64,000 bases of DNA from AP-15 sp963701815 (GTDB lineage Bacteria > Pseudomonadota > Alphaproteobacteria > ATCC43930 > CGMCC-115725): the NCBI GenBank assembly GCA_963701815.1, contig CAVPBN010000019.1:1-64000 (forward strand), given 5' to 3'. The notes beneath the pieces were generated by a model. That model was not told the origin of the DNA. It made no database searches and was given only the letters and a program-made list of their open reading frames with translations. Shown in pieces: positions 45,273 to 54,954 of the stretch. Position 1 is the first letter of the stretch, and each line of letters starts with the position of its first letter. Both the position numbers and the translations under genes were made by a program.

Positions 45273-48213
45273 GCCGTTCGAGATGCCGGTAATCGGAAAA
45301 GCGCGGCGCCCATTGCGGAGAGGGCGTAGCGAGATAGGCGGTGTCGGGATCGTCGAAGCGGTCGATCAGGGTCCGTAACCGGTCGATCGCCCGATCGATC
45401 AGCGCGGCGGGATCGCCGTCGCCGATCGCCTTGCGCAAGCCCGGCGGGTCGCCGCCGCCGAGCCGCCAATATTCGAGCGCCGCCGGGGTGCCGGTGGCGT
45501 CGCCAAAACTTCCGTCGCGAAGGATCGCTCCCTCGAGCGGCAATTGCGGGGCAAAGCCTGCCCAAATCTCTTTCGGCGACGGCACGGAACCGGTTTTGTA
45601 GTCGACCAGCAGAAACCCGCCGGCCGCCAGCCGGTCGATGCGGTCGGCCTGCGCGGTCAGCTCGAAACGCCCAGCGCGCGCCTGCAAGGTCATGCTGCCG
45701 GTACGCTCGCTCAGGCTCTCGATGATCTCGGCCCGGTGCACCGCCTCTTCGCCGACCAGCCAATGGACGATCCGCTCGAAGCGTGGCCACCAGAATGCCC
45801 AGGCGCCGGGCCGCGACAACACCGCTCCGAAACTCGCCCGTCCGATCGCCAGCAATCTTGCAGCCGCGTCCTCGGGTAGCTGGCGCGGATAACGGCGCCC
45901 GAATTCGTCGAGCGCGCGATGAATGCAGATCCCGAGTTCGGCGCGGCCGGGATCGGCGTCGATCTCGTCGAGCGGCTTCAGTCCGAGGATATGGCGCGCA
46001 TAAATCGCGTAAGGGTCGCGCAGCCAGGTTTCGATCTGGGTGACCGACAGCCGGCGCGGCCGCGCGGCGAGCGGCGGGCATGGCGCGGCCGGGGGCAGCG
46101 GCCGGTACGACCCCGGCTGGTCGATCGCCTCGACCGCGCCGTCGATTATTGGGTCCGATTGCAATCTCGCGTCGAGGCCGACTGCGCGCAGTACCGCGTC
46201 GAGCCGCAGCAGCCAGCGCGACGGCACGGTCGGGACGCCATCGCTGCGCTCCGCCCGGGTCAGCGCAACTTCGGGCGCGGCAAAGGCCTGGGCAAAATCA
46301 TGCGCGGCGATGCCGATCGCCCGTTCCGGCACGGCGACCTCGAATTTGCGCCGCATCTGCCGCGACATCCACGGGTCGTGCGCCGGCGAACCGGGCCAGA
46401 TGCCCTCGTTCAGCCCGCCCAGCACCAAGAGGTCGGCATGCTGCAGCCGCGCTTCGAGCAGCCCCCAGATCGCCAGCCGAGGATGTCGGCCAAAGGCGGG
46501 GCGGACAACCGCTTCGGCCGCGAGCGCTTCGAACAACGCCGGGTAATGGCGGCCGGGCAAGGGCGGGAAATCGCGGGCGGCTTCGATCACCTGATGGCAG
46601 AAGCGTGCCGTTGTCTCGCCCGCCGCTCCGCGCCACAACCGCTCGCCGCCATTTTCGGTGTCGCTCGCAGCTAGCCGCTCTGTCGCTTCGACATGCGCGG
46701 CGAGGAGCCGGGCGAGCGGTACGGCGCCGGCCAGCAATAGATCCGGCAACTCGCCGAGGCAGGCTTCGAGGCGGTCGGCAAAACGGCGCAACCCGGGCGC
46801 GGCGGCGTCGAGCGCGGCCTTGAGCCCGGCAAACCCCGGCGCCGGCCGGGGTCCCAGAATCGCTTTTTCGAGATCGCGCGCCCGCTCGCGGAACGATGCC
46901 GGGGCAAGGCCGCCGGCGGCGAGCGGGTGCTTCAGCGCGGCCAGCAAAGGGACCGGGGCGAGTTCGCTGTCGCCCAGATCGAGGACCAGGCGCAGGAAGA
47001 CGCCGGGTGGCGTGCGGTTCAGCGGCAGGCCGGCAGAATCGTCGATGTCGATGCCCCAGCGCCGCAGTTCGGCCGCCACTCGGCGCGCCAGATCGCGGTC
47101 CGGGGTGACGAGAGCGGCAGTCGCGCCCGGCGTTTCGAGCTTGCGCCGCAACAACAGGGCGATCGTCACCGCCTCCTGCTGGGTGCTGGCGCAGCCATAG
47201 CGGCTGATCCCATCGAGCGTCTCGGCCGGAAAGGGCGGCAGGCGGCGCCATGCATCGGTGGTCGCCGCCGGCCGCATCGCTTCGCCGAGGAGCCGCACCC
47301 GGCATTCGCGTTCCGCCGGTGTGCGAAGAGCGGCGCCGGCGGGCCAATCGCGGACGTTCTCGGCGGCCGTTTCGAGCGCCTTCAACAGGGTGGCGATCAG
47401 ATGCTGGGGATGCGCTTCGTCGCTTTCGATCTCGGCCCATTGCGCTGGGTCGCAACCGCGGTCGAGGCCGGGCAGGATAACCGCGCCGCGATCGAGACCG
47501 GCGACCACCCGGAGCAGATCGGTCAGCGCCGGGATGCCGCCGGCAAGCCCAGCGGCGATGACCGGATCGGTGGGCGGCGCCCGGCGCCAGATCTCGGCCT
47601 GATGCGCAAGCAGGCGGTTGCGGCGATCAGCCGGGTCGAGCGCGCCCTCGGTTTCGAGTATGGCCGGCCAGGATTGCGGCAGGATTTCGAGAAACGTGCT
47701 GACGACCTGCCAATGCTCCGCCAGCTCGCCGGGCACCAGCTCGCGCAGCCGCTCGAAACGCGCTCCTTCGGTCGCGACGGTATCGAGAAAGCGCGCGAGG
47801 GCGGCTGCGAGCGAAGCGGCCTGGCCGGGCAGCAGCGGGTCAGGCCCGCGGTGCTCGCCCCAGCTCAGCACCAGCCGGGTCAGCAGCAGCCGGCGACGCA
47901 ATTCGGGGACCGCCGGCGGCACCGACAGGGTTTCGGCCTCGGCGGCGCCCTCGGCCAAAATCAGCTCGTCCGAATCGAGGTCGCCGATCGGCCGCATCCG
48001 GGGCAATAGCAGCGGCACACCCGCCTCGCGGCCATCGGGCGTGGCGCGCAGGAACGCCTCGCGCAGCGCGCGCAGCGCCCGGCGGGTCGGCAGCAGAACG
48101 GTCATCCGCGGCAATGCCAGCGGGTCGCCGCCAGCCATCGCCAGCAATCCAGCGGCCAAATCTGCCAGGAATGGGCGGTCGGACGGGATCGTGTAGAGCT
48201 GGGGCCGCAACAT
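45247..48213 (-). CDS. addB: Double-strand-break repair protein AddB
   Basis: 988 residues from the ATG at 48213 (MLRPQLYTIPSDRPFLADLA), chosen because it lies 15 bp after murU; a longer frame would overlap that gene. Visible parts: an inactivated-helicase N-terminus (RMTVLLPTRRALRALREAFL), the middle scaffold (AIWGLLEARLQHADLLVLGG), and the C-terminal nuclease domain with LSVTQIETWLRDPYAIYARH (first Fe-S/nuclease segment), GICIHRALDEFGRRYP and GFLLVDYKTGSVPSPKEIWA (DYKTG). The alphaproteobacterial type lacks an ATPase Walker A. It overlaps and is coupled to addA. Confidence 0.94.
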   Translation of the reverse strand: MLRPQLYTIPSDRPFLADLAAGLLAMAGGDPLALPRMTVLLPTRRALRALREAFLRATPDGREAGVPLLLPRMRPIGDLDSDELILAEGAAEAETLSVPPAVPELRRRLLLTRLVLSWGEHRGPDPLLPGQAASLAAALARFLDTVATEGARFERLRELVPGELAEHWQVVSTFLEILPQSWPAILETEGALDPADRRNRLLAHQAEIWRRAPPTDPVIAAGLAGGIPALTDLLRVVAGLDRGAVILPGLDRGCDPAQWAEIESDEAHPQHLIATLLKALETAAENVRDWPAGAALRTPAERECRVRLLGEAMRPAATTDAWRRLPPFPAETLDGISRYGCASTQQEAVTIALLLRRKLETPGATAALVTPDRDLARRVAAELRRWGIDIDDSAGLPLNRTPPGVFLRLVLDLGDSELAPVPLLAALKHPLAAGGLAPASFRERARDLEKAILGPRPAPGFAGLKAALDAAAPGLRRFADRLEACLGELPDLLLAGAVPLARLLAAHVEATERLAASDTENGGERLWRGAAGETTARFCHQVIEAARDFPPLPGRHYPALFEALAAEAVVRPAFGRHPRLAIWGLLEARLQHADLLVLGGLNEGIWPGSPAHDPWMSRQMRRKFEVAVPERAIGIAAHDFAQAFAAPEVALTRAERSDGVPTVPSRWLLRLDAVLRAVGLDARLQSDPIIDGAVEAIDQPGSYRPLPPAAPCPPLAARPRRLSVTQIETWLRDPYAIYARHILGLKPLDEIDADPGRAELGICIHRALDEFGRRYPRQLPEDAAARLLAIGRASFGAVLSRPGAWAFWWPRFERIVHWLVGEEAVHRAEIIESLSERTGSMTLQARAGRFELTAQADRIDRLAAGGFLLVDYKTGSVPSPKEIWAGFAPQLPLEGAILRDGSFGDATGTPAALEYWRLGGGDPPGLRKAIGDGDPAALIDRAIDRLRTLIDRFDDPDTAYLATPSPQWAPRFSDYRHLERLGESEAEE

Positions 48214-48227
48214 GCCCGCCGCCGCGA

Positions 48228-48947
48228 TTATCGCTCGACGCGGTGCGAGGAGAGTCGCTCGCGGGTCGCAGCAAGGCCGGCCGGGGTGCCGACGTGATAC
48301 CATTCGCCGTCATGCACGATCGCGTGCAGACGGCCCGCGTTCTCGGCCCAGTCGAACAGGCGGACCAGCGAAAAGATCCGGCCCGGGGCGTTATCGAACA
48401 GGCGGCGGTGCAGCAGCTGGACGCCGGCAAACAGGAACGGCGCCACCTCGCGTTCGCCGCGACGGCGCGGCGTGCCTGCCGGGTCGAGAAAATAATCTCC
48501 GGCGCCGTCATAACCGACAGCGGTCACGGTTCGTTGCAACAGCAGCACGCCGTCCATCCGCTCGGAATCGAAGGCATCGGCGAGGCGGCGCAACGCCGGA
48601 TGCCTGCTGTCGAGCCAAAGCACATCGGCGTTGACGACAAAGAAGGCGTCGTCGAGCAAAGGCAGCGCCCGGGCAACCCCGCCGCCGGTGTCGAGCAGCT
48701 CGGCCTCCTCGGAAATATTGATTTGCGGGTGATCGCGACGGGCCAGATGAGCGGCGATCATCGCCGCGTGATAATGGGTATTGACGACGACCCGCTCGAC
48801 GCCAACCGACATCAACCGGTCGATCGCATGGTCGAGCAGACTGCGTCCATTGATCTCGACCAGCGGTTTCGGCACTTTCGCGGTGATCGGGCGCAGCCGC
48901 GTACCGAGCCCGGCGGCCAGCACCATCGCCGTGCGCGGTGTCGTCAT
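48228..48947 (-). CDS. murU: Nucleotidyltransferase, MurNAc-1-P uridylyltransferase-like
   Basis: 239 residues from the ATG at 48947, which overlaps the amgK stop by 4 bp. It has the sugar-nucleotidyltransferase signature TAMVLAAGLGTRLRPITAKV with PKPLVEINGRSLLDHAIDRL, and the active-site DVLW (FFVVNADVLWLDSRHPALRR). In bacteria with an AmgK-MurU pair it converts MurNAc-1-phosphate and UTP into UDP-MurNAc, bypassing de novo synthesis (fosfomycin-tolerant recycling). The adjacent kinase supports this assignment over a mannose-1-P or glucose-1-P enzyme. Confidence 0.88.
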   Translation of the reverse strand: MTTPRTAMVLAAGLGTRLRPITAKVPKPLVEINGRSLLDHAIDRLMSVGVERVVVNTHYHAAMIAAHLARRDHPQINISEEAELLDTGGGVARALPLLDDAFFVVNADVLWLDSRHPALRRLADAFDSERMDGVLLLQRTVTAVGYDGAGDYFLDPAGTPRRRGEREVAPFLFAGVQLLHRRLFDNAPGRIFSLVRLFDWAENAGRLHAIVHDGEWYHVGTPAGLAATRERLSSHRVER

Positions 48948-49996
48948 GCGGTGCGGCCCGTATCGGGCATCCGCCTGAGAGAAGCCGGCAGATGGCGGTC
49001 GAGCCACTGCTCAAGGGGTGCGAGCGCGGGCTCTTTGAGGTCATTGTCCAGTAGGCGCCAGACCCGCGGAATATGGGTCAGGTAGCCGGGCTTGCCGTCA
49101 CGCCGGTACAGCCGGGTGAAGATGCCGAGGATCTTACAGTTGCGCTGCGCCGCAAGGATCCCGGCCGCCCGGCGGAAGGCCGGGCGATCGAGCGCCGGGA
49201 AGGCGTCGAGGTAGCGGGCAACCATCGCGCGGCTCAGTTCTGCGGGGACATCGCGCCGAGCATCCTCGACGAGCGAGACCAGATCATAGGCGGGCGGCCC
49301 GCAGACGGCGTCCTGAAAGTCGAGCAAACCGCACCGCCCGACTCCCGAACGGTGCTGCAACAACATCAGATTGTCGATGTGAAAATCCCGCAATACCAGG
49401 GTCGCAGGAAACGGCGCCGTCGCGTCCGGCAGCACCTGCTGCCAGAGCGACAAGTATTCCTCACGCAGACCGCCGGCCAGCGGCGATCCGGCCACCGCCG
49501 GCAGATACCAATCGACGAGCAGTGCCGCTTCGTCGAGCAGCCGGGCCGTATCGTAGGTGGGCAGGCACGGCAGGGCCGACCTGGCGACGATCCGCTGCAG
49601 TTCCGCCAAGGTGTCGATCGCCAGCGCATAGAGGGCGATCTCGTCGCCGCCGTCAGCGAGCAGCCGGTTGTAGGTGTCGTCGCCGAAATCCTCGAGCAGC
49701 AGAAAGCCGGCCGCATGATCCGCGGCGAGCACCTCCGGGGCGCTGAAGCCGAGATCGCGCAGGATCGCCGCGACTTTGGCAAACGGGCCGACATCTTCGA
49801 ACGGCGGCGGCGCGTCCATGACGACGACGCGGCTGTGGCCGTTGCGCAGGCGGTAATAGCGGCGGAACGAGGCATCCCCGGCAAGCGCCGTCGGCGCATG
49901 GCCGGCCCAGCCGCAGCCGGAGAGGAAGGCAGCCATCGCCATCTGCCGCGACGGCGCGGCCGGCGTGGCGCCGTCGCCTGCGTTACGCAACGGCAA
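48944..49996 (-). CDS. amgK: Anomeric amino-sugar kinase AmgK (phosphotransferase fold)
   Basis: 350 residues. Aminoglycoside-phosphotransferase-like kinase: LAGDASFRRYYRLRNGHSRV (P-loop-like start), VVVMDAPPPFEDVGPF, GFLLLEDFGDDTYNRLLADG, catalytic LVLRDFHIDNLMLLQHRSGV (HxD-type RDFHIDN) and GLLDFQDAVCGPPAYDLVSL (DFQD metal site). In Pseudomonas and Caulobacter AmgK phosphorylates MurNAc and GlcNAc at C1 for cell-wall recycling, feeding MurU. The start overlaps the end of tsaE by 14 bp; a later start (MAMAAFLSGCGW) is possible. Confidence 0.88.
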   Translation of the reverse strand: MPLRNAGDGATPAAPSRQMAMAAFLSGCGWAGHAPTALAGDASFRRYYRLRNGHSRVVVMDAPPPFEDVGPFAKVAAILRDLGFSAPEVLAADHAAGFLLLEDFGDDTYNRLLADGGDEIALYALAIDTLAELQRIVARSALPCLPTYDTARLLDEAALLVDWYLPAVAGSPLAGGLREEYLSLWQQVLPDATAPFPATLVLRDFHIDNLMLLQHRSGVGRCGLLDFQDAVCGPPAYDLVSLVEDARRDVPAELSRAMVARYLDAFPALDRPAFRRAAGILAAQRNCKILGIFTRLYRRDGKPGYLTHIPRVWRLLDNDLKEPALAPLEQWLDRHLPASLRRMPDTGRTA

Positions 49997-50456
49997 GGGT
50001 CCCCGCAGGAAAGCCCGACCGGGCTCGCCATGCGGCGTTGCCGGTCAGAGCTGCACGGCGCTCCTCCGGCCGATTACCGAACGCGAAGGCGATCTCGAGC
50101 CGCCGCTCGGGCAGCAGCAGACCGATCCGGTCGGGCCATTCGATCAGCGAGATCCCGTCGCAAAAAGCATCTTCGATGCCGAGCTCCCAAGCCTCTTCCG
50201 GCGACCTCAGACGATACAGATCGAAATGCCAAATCAGTGCGACTTGCGCCCGATAGGTTTGCACCAGCGTGAAGGTCGGGCTGGGGACCTCCTCGGCGAT
50301 GCCGCTCGCATGGATGAAGGCGCGGGCAAAGCTGGTCTTGCCGGCGCCGAGATCGCCGCGCAATGCGATCACATCGCCGGGCTTGGCCAACTGCGCGATG
50401 GCGGCGGCCAGCATCCCCGTTGCCGTCTCGTCCGGAAGCTCGATCGTGGCACTCAT
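49983..50456 (-). CDS. tsaE: tRNA t6A37 threonylcarbamoyladenosine synthesis ATPase TsaE
   Basis: 157 residues. The P-loop is DVIALRGDLGAGKTSFARAF, followed by the family block VPSPTFTLVQTYRAQVALIW, HFDLYRLRSPEEAWELGIED and SLIEWPDRIGLLLPERRLEI. TsaE works with TsaB and TsaD to place threonylcarbamoyl on A37 of ANN-decoding tRNAs. It is the first of a tightly packed run tsaE-amgK-murU-addB-addA with overlaps or 15-bp gaps. The ATG at 50456 fits the family start. Confidence 0.93.
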   Translation of the reverse strand: MSATIELPDETATGMLAAAIAQLAKPGDVIALRGDLGAGKTSFARAFIHASGIAEEVPSPTFTLVQTYRAQVALIWHFDLYRLRSPEEAWELGIEDAFCDGISLIEWPDRIGLLLPERRLEIAFAFGNRPEERRAALTGNAAWRARSGFPAGTLAVA

Positions 50457-50730
50457 CCACCCTTTGTATATCTGCGATCATGCACCCGCAAGATCTGCTG
50501 GAGCTCCGGCATCACCCGATATTCGCGGCCGAGCAGAGGTCGAGCCCGCATCATCCGCAGCGACACGGGAGCCTTTACAAAATCGACGGTTTTCGCGGAG
50601 CAAGCCGCCGCGACGATGGCGGCCGCCCGCGTCGGTTCGCTAAGTCGGGGCCGTCAGCCGCTGACGCCTCCTTCGAGTTCTGCTATTGCTGCGGTAAAGA
50701 CGGGTTCGCGGGGCGGCTTCGCTTATGGGC

Positions 50731-53071
50731 CTAGCCTGCCGCGTCGACGGTCAGACGTGGCGTCTTACCCTGCTCGAATCGGTGCGCAGGACCGGAGGGG
50801 TCGGATCCGGTGCGGGCTCGGCGCCTTGCAGGCAATCGGCAGATGATCCGGGTGCCGCGCTCCGGCGCCGAGTCGATGACCACCGCCCCACGGTGCAGCT
50901 CGATCAGATTTTTGACCAGAGCGAGACCGAGACCGGCCCCGGATTGACGCGCGCCGCGTTCGAATTTTTCGAATATCCTGGCGTGATCGGCGGGCGCGAT
51001 ACCAATTCCGCTGTCGGCGACGCTCAGCAACAGGTCGCCGCCCGCGCGCTCGGCCTCGATACTGACGACACCGCCCGGTGGCGTGAACTTGATCGCATTT
51101 GAGATCAGGTTGAACAGCGCCTGTTTGAGACGGGTCTCGTCGGCGTCGATCGTGCCGATACCCGGTGGGCAGTTGAGACCGAGCGTCAAACCTTGGCTGC
51201 GCGCGCGCTCGGCGGTCAAGGCCAGCACCGCCTGCAGCATCTTGCCGATTTCGACCCGGGTGGGCTGTAGGACCAGATACCCCGCCTCGATCGTCGCCAG
51301 GTCGAGTATATCGTTGATCAGCGCCAGCAGCTGCTGCGAACTGGCGAGGATGTCGCGGCCGTAATCGAGCTGACGCGCGTTGAGCGGGCCGAAATACTGG
51401 TTGGTCAGGATTTCGGTAAAGCCGATAATTGCGTTCAATGGGGTGCGCAACTCATAGGAAACATTGGCGATGAACTCGCTTTTGAGCCGGCCGGCGGTTT
51501 CAAGCGCCTCGTTCTTGTCGCGCAAGGCCTGCTCCACCCGCGCCGTATCGCTGACGTCGAGACAGGTGACCAGCACCTCGCCATCGGGCAGAGGCACCGT
51601 CGCCGTCTGCAGCACCGAACCGTCTCGCCGATGAAGCAGGCCGCTCGTCGGTGTCTGGCCGATGATCCGGTCGATCAGCGATCGCCGTCTCGCCGCCCAG
51701 TCGCCGCCGTCATCGATCAGCGCGCGGATCTTCTCGGCGATCTGGGCGATATGCGGCTCACCCGCGACATCCTCCCCGGACAATCCCCAGATCGTGCGGT
51801 AGGCAGGGTTGTGGAGCTTTAGCCGACCATCGGCGCCATAGACGGCGATCCCCTCGGACAGGTGGTCGAGGGTCGCCCGCTGCACCTGGGCCAGGGTATT
51901 GTAGGAACATTCCAGAGCCAGATGATCGGTCACGTCTTCGTAGACGAAAGTCAGGCCGCCCAGCGGATGCGGCGAGATCGACTGCCGCATCGTGCGCCCG
52001 TCCGGCAGGTGCATCAGCTCCTGCCGCGGCTCGATCAGTGAGGTGAACAACTCCAGCCGCTCGCGCTTGAAGGCGCGAAAATCGGCCGGTTCGGGAACCT
52101 GGCGACGCTCGCGCAGCCATTCCAGGACCTCGTCATATGTCGGCTCGGCGTCGAGCCAATCGCCGGCAAAACCCCACAAGGCGGCAAAAGCGCCGTTGAA
52201 GAATTGAAGCCGCCGGTCGGCGCCATAAATGGCCACGCCGGCGTGGATGCTTTCGAGAACCTCGCGATGCGCATTGGTATGACGCCGCAAATCCGCCTGT
52301 GCGGCCTCGACTTCGCTGCGGTCGACGATAAAACCGATCGTGCCGTTTGCAGTATCCGCCACCTCGCTGATGTCGATCAGGCGCCGCACTCCCTTGATCA
52401 CGACATGGGCGCGCTCGCGCCGGACGACGGCGTCACTCGGCGCGACGGGCGCCAATTCGCGACCCTCGGCCAGTACCGCATCGCGTGTGGTACAGAGGGC
52501 CGCGGCATAGGCTCGACTGCACTCGACGATCGTGCCGCCCGGATCGCGGCGCCACACCGGCAGCGGGATCGCGTCGATCATCTCGCGCAATCCCGCCGCC
52601 TGTTCGGCCAGCACGTCCCGAGCCCGGGCGGCGGCGATCGCCTCCGAGGCGTCGAGCAGCCACAAGACGACTCGCGCCGGTCGTCGCGCGCCGGCCCTCG
52701 ATCGCATAGGCCCGTCCGCCCGAGTCGGCGACCAGGGTCGAGAACGGTACGCCGCGGCGCTGCAGATCCAGCCGCGAGGTTTCGAGCGTCGCCGCTTCTT
52801 CATAGGCTAGTTTGGCAAGAAAATCCTTATAACCGCCTGATATCTTGCCACAGTTGCCGGCTGCGTCGGCATCTCCGACCCGCGGGTCGGCCGAAAATCG
52901 GAACCAGGCGATCGGGGCCGTGCCGAGCACAGCCGACAGCGCCGCCCTATCCAGCTCAGTCGCCGCGGCCGCCGCCGCGGCCGCCCTGAGCCCGCATCTG
53001 GCACGCAGCCACAACGCGGCAAACATCGCCGCAGCTGCAACCGGCCATAATATGCCAGTGATGGCAATCAC
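50731..53071 (-). CDS. divL: DivL-type PAS/histidine-kinase homologue with Tyr at the phosphoacceptor site, frameshifted
   Basis: A GTG start at 53071 gives MIAITGILWPVAAAAMFAAL, an N-terminal membrane helix. This frame runs to about residue 130, where one indel (near 52690) moves the rest into another frame; total about 780 residues. PAS-like units follow (LREMIDAIPLPVWRRDPGGT; VLESIHAGVAIYGADRRLQF; ATLDHLSEGIAVYGADGRLK). The H-box reads FIANVSYELRTPLNAIIGF: the usual His is Tyr (codon TAT, 51454-51456), about residue 539. The N box (LKQALFNLISNAIKFTPPGG), G1 (VADSGIGIAPAD) and G2 (GAGLGLALVKNL) are intact. Tyr at this place and several PAS domains are hallmarks of DivL, which modulates CckA to control CtrA in alphaproteobacteria. 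Confidence 0.88.
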
Positions 53072-53215
53072 GGTTCGATACCCCTTGCATCCTCAGGCGA
53101 CTGGTTTGCCAGCCTGCACCGGGAGGATACCTTATAGAAGAAAAATACGAACCGTAAGAGATATTTTCAGATTTTATATACGCTAAAGTTGTGCACCGAT
53201 CGGTTAACAGCCATC

Positions 53216-53288
53216 ATGCTCGGGCTTGAAGGGCCCCGTATCGGGCGGGTCGAGATGGCCGTCCGAGCTGACCAAGCTCAGCCCGGCC
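53216..53288. repeat. Rearranged partial duplicate of the ahcY 3' end
   Basis: Positions 53216-53246 repeat 53437-53467 exactly (31 bp, direct). Positions 53267-53288 are the exact reverse complement of 53488-53509 (22 bp). Both source segments lie in the last codons of ahcY, so this is a scar of duplication plus local inversion between divL and ahcY. Confidence 0.85.
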
Positions 53289-53424
53289 TAGGTTATTCCG
53301 AATACGGCGTCGGCGAGCCAACGCCTGAAGTTCGGGTTGTCGCTGAACAGACGCGGTGACCCTACACGAGGCGCTCCCGCGCCGCATCACCTGGCGCTGA
53401 GATCAGAATTGGCGTCTCACCAAG

Positions 53425-54723
53425 TCAATAGCGATAATGCTCGGGCTTGAAGGGCCCCGTATCGGGCAGCCCGAGATAGCCGGCCTGGGCCGGGCTGAGC
53501 TTGGTCAGCTTGACGCCGAGCCGATCGAGGTGCAGGGCGGCAACCTTCTCGTCGAGATGCTTGGGCAGCAGATACACCTTGTTCTCGTATCGGTCGTTAT
53601 GGGTCCACAGCTCGATCTGGGCCAGCACTTGGTTGGCGAACGACGCGCTCATCACAAAGCTCGGATGCCCGGTCGCGCAGCCGAGGTTGACCAGCCGTCC
53701 CTTGGCCAGCACGATCAGCCGCCGGCCGTCGGGAAAGACGACCTCGTCGACCTGCGGCTTGACCTCCTCCCAGGGGTAATTGCGCAACGCGTCGATCTGA
53801 ATCTCGCTGTCGAAATGGCCGATGTTGCAGACGATGGCGCGGTCCTTCATCTGCCGCATGTGGTCGATGGTGATGACGTCGATGTCGCCGGTCGCGGTGA
53901 CGAAGATGTCGCCCTCTGCCGCGATGTCGTCCATCGTCGTCACTTGGTATCCCTCCATCGCCGCCTGCAACGCGCAGATCGGATCGATCTCGGTGACCAT
54001 GACCCGGGCGCCCTGGCTCCTGAGGCTCGCTGCCGAACCCTTGCCGACATTGCCGAAGCCGCAGACCACGGCGAGCTTGCCGGCAAGCATCACGTCGGTC
54101 GCCCGCTTGATGCCGTCGACCAGGCTCTCGCGGCAGCCGTAGAGATTATCGAACTTCGATTTGGTCACGCTGTCATTGACGTTGATCGCCGGCGCCTTGA
54201 GGGCGCCCGCCCGCATCATCTCGTAGAGCCGGTTGACGCCGGTCGTGGTCTCTTCCGAAATCCCGCGAATTCCCGCCATCAAATCGGGATGGGCGTCATG
54301 GAGGATCTTGGTTGCGTCGCCGCCGTCGTCGAGCACCATATTCGGCGTCCAGCCGTCGGATGGGCCGCGCAAGGTCTGCTCTATGCACCACTCGTATTCC
54401 TCTTCGGTCTCGCCCTTCCAGGCAAAAACCGGCACGCCGCGCGCAGCGATCGCCGCAGCGGCATGATCCTGGGTCGAAAAGATGTTGCACGAACTCCAGC
54501 GCACCGTGGCGCCGAGCGCGATCAGGGTCTCGATCAGCACCGCCGTCTGGATCGTCATGTGCAGGCAGCCGACGATGCGTGCGCCGGCGAGCGGGCCGCC
54601 TGCGCCGAATTCGCGACGCAGCGCCATCAATCCGGGCATCTCGGTTTCCGCGATCGCGATTTCGCGCCGTCCCCAATCGGCAAGCGAGATGTCGGCGACT
54701 TTGTAGTCGGCAAATTCAGACAT
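53425..54723 (-). CDS. ahcY: S-adenosylhomocysteine hydrolase
   Basis: 432 residues from the ATG at 54723 (MSEFADYKVADISLADWGRR). It splits S-adenosylhomocysteine into adenosine and homocysteine, relieving product inhibition of methyltransferases. Substrate-site blocks: CLHMTIQTAVLIETLIALGA, SSCNIFSTQDHAAAAIAARG, DGWTPNMVLDDGGDATK; NAD site VVCGFGNVGKGSAASLRSQG; and the C-terminal DEKVAALHLDRLGVKLTKLS with the final KPEHYRY that reaches the neighbouring subunit. All look intact. No SAH riboswitch motif is seen upstream. Confidence 0.97.
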   Translation of the reverse strand: MSEFADYKVADISLADWGRREIAIAETEMPGLMALRREFGAGGPLAGARIVGCLHMTIQTAVLIETLIALGATVRWSSCNIFSTQDHAAAAIAARGVPVFAWKGETEEEYEWCIEQTLRGPSDGWTPNMVLDDGGDATKILHDAHPDLMAGIRGISEETTTGVNRLYEMMRAGALKAPAINVNDSVTKSKFDNLYGCRESLVDGIKRATDVMLAGKLAVVCGFGNVGKGSAASLRSQGARVMVTEIDPICALQAAMEGYQVTTMDDIAAEGDIFVTATGDIDVITIDHMRQMKDRAIVCNIGHFDSEIQIDALRNYPWEEVKPQVDEVVFPDGRRLIVLAKGRLVNLGCATGHPSFVMSASFANQVLAQIELWTHNDRYENKVYLLPKHLDEKVAALHLDRLGVKLTKLSPAQAGYLGLPDTGPFKPEHYRY

Positions 54724-54807
54724 TGGAAATTCCTTCGACGGTGGCTCGGCGGCGGCCGGCATATGGCAGTGGCGACATCCGCTGAAAGGCAAGCTTCACT
54801 GCTCCAA

Positions 54808-54829
54808 GATATCAAGATATCGGCATATC
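54808..54829. promoter_or_regulatory. Three phased NATATC repeats upstream of ahcY
   Basis: GATATC at 54808, GATATC at 54816 and CATATC at 54824 are spaced exactly 8 bp apart, about 85-105 bp before the ahcY ATG. Such short phased repeats could be an operator, for example for an ArsR-type methyl-cycle regulator such as SahR, but the consensus match is not verified. Confidence 0.35.
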
Positions 54830-54954
54830 TGCAATCGATTAAATTGGTCCTTTCCAACACTGAACAACGGCGAGGGCGCAGCGCAAAGGTTTTCCAACAA
54901 CCTCGCCAGGAAAAGTGGGGATTCGGCCAGGTTCAACGAGGCAAATACAACAGC

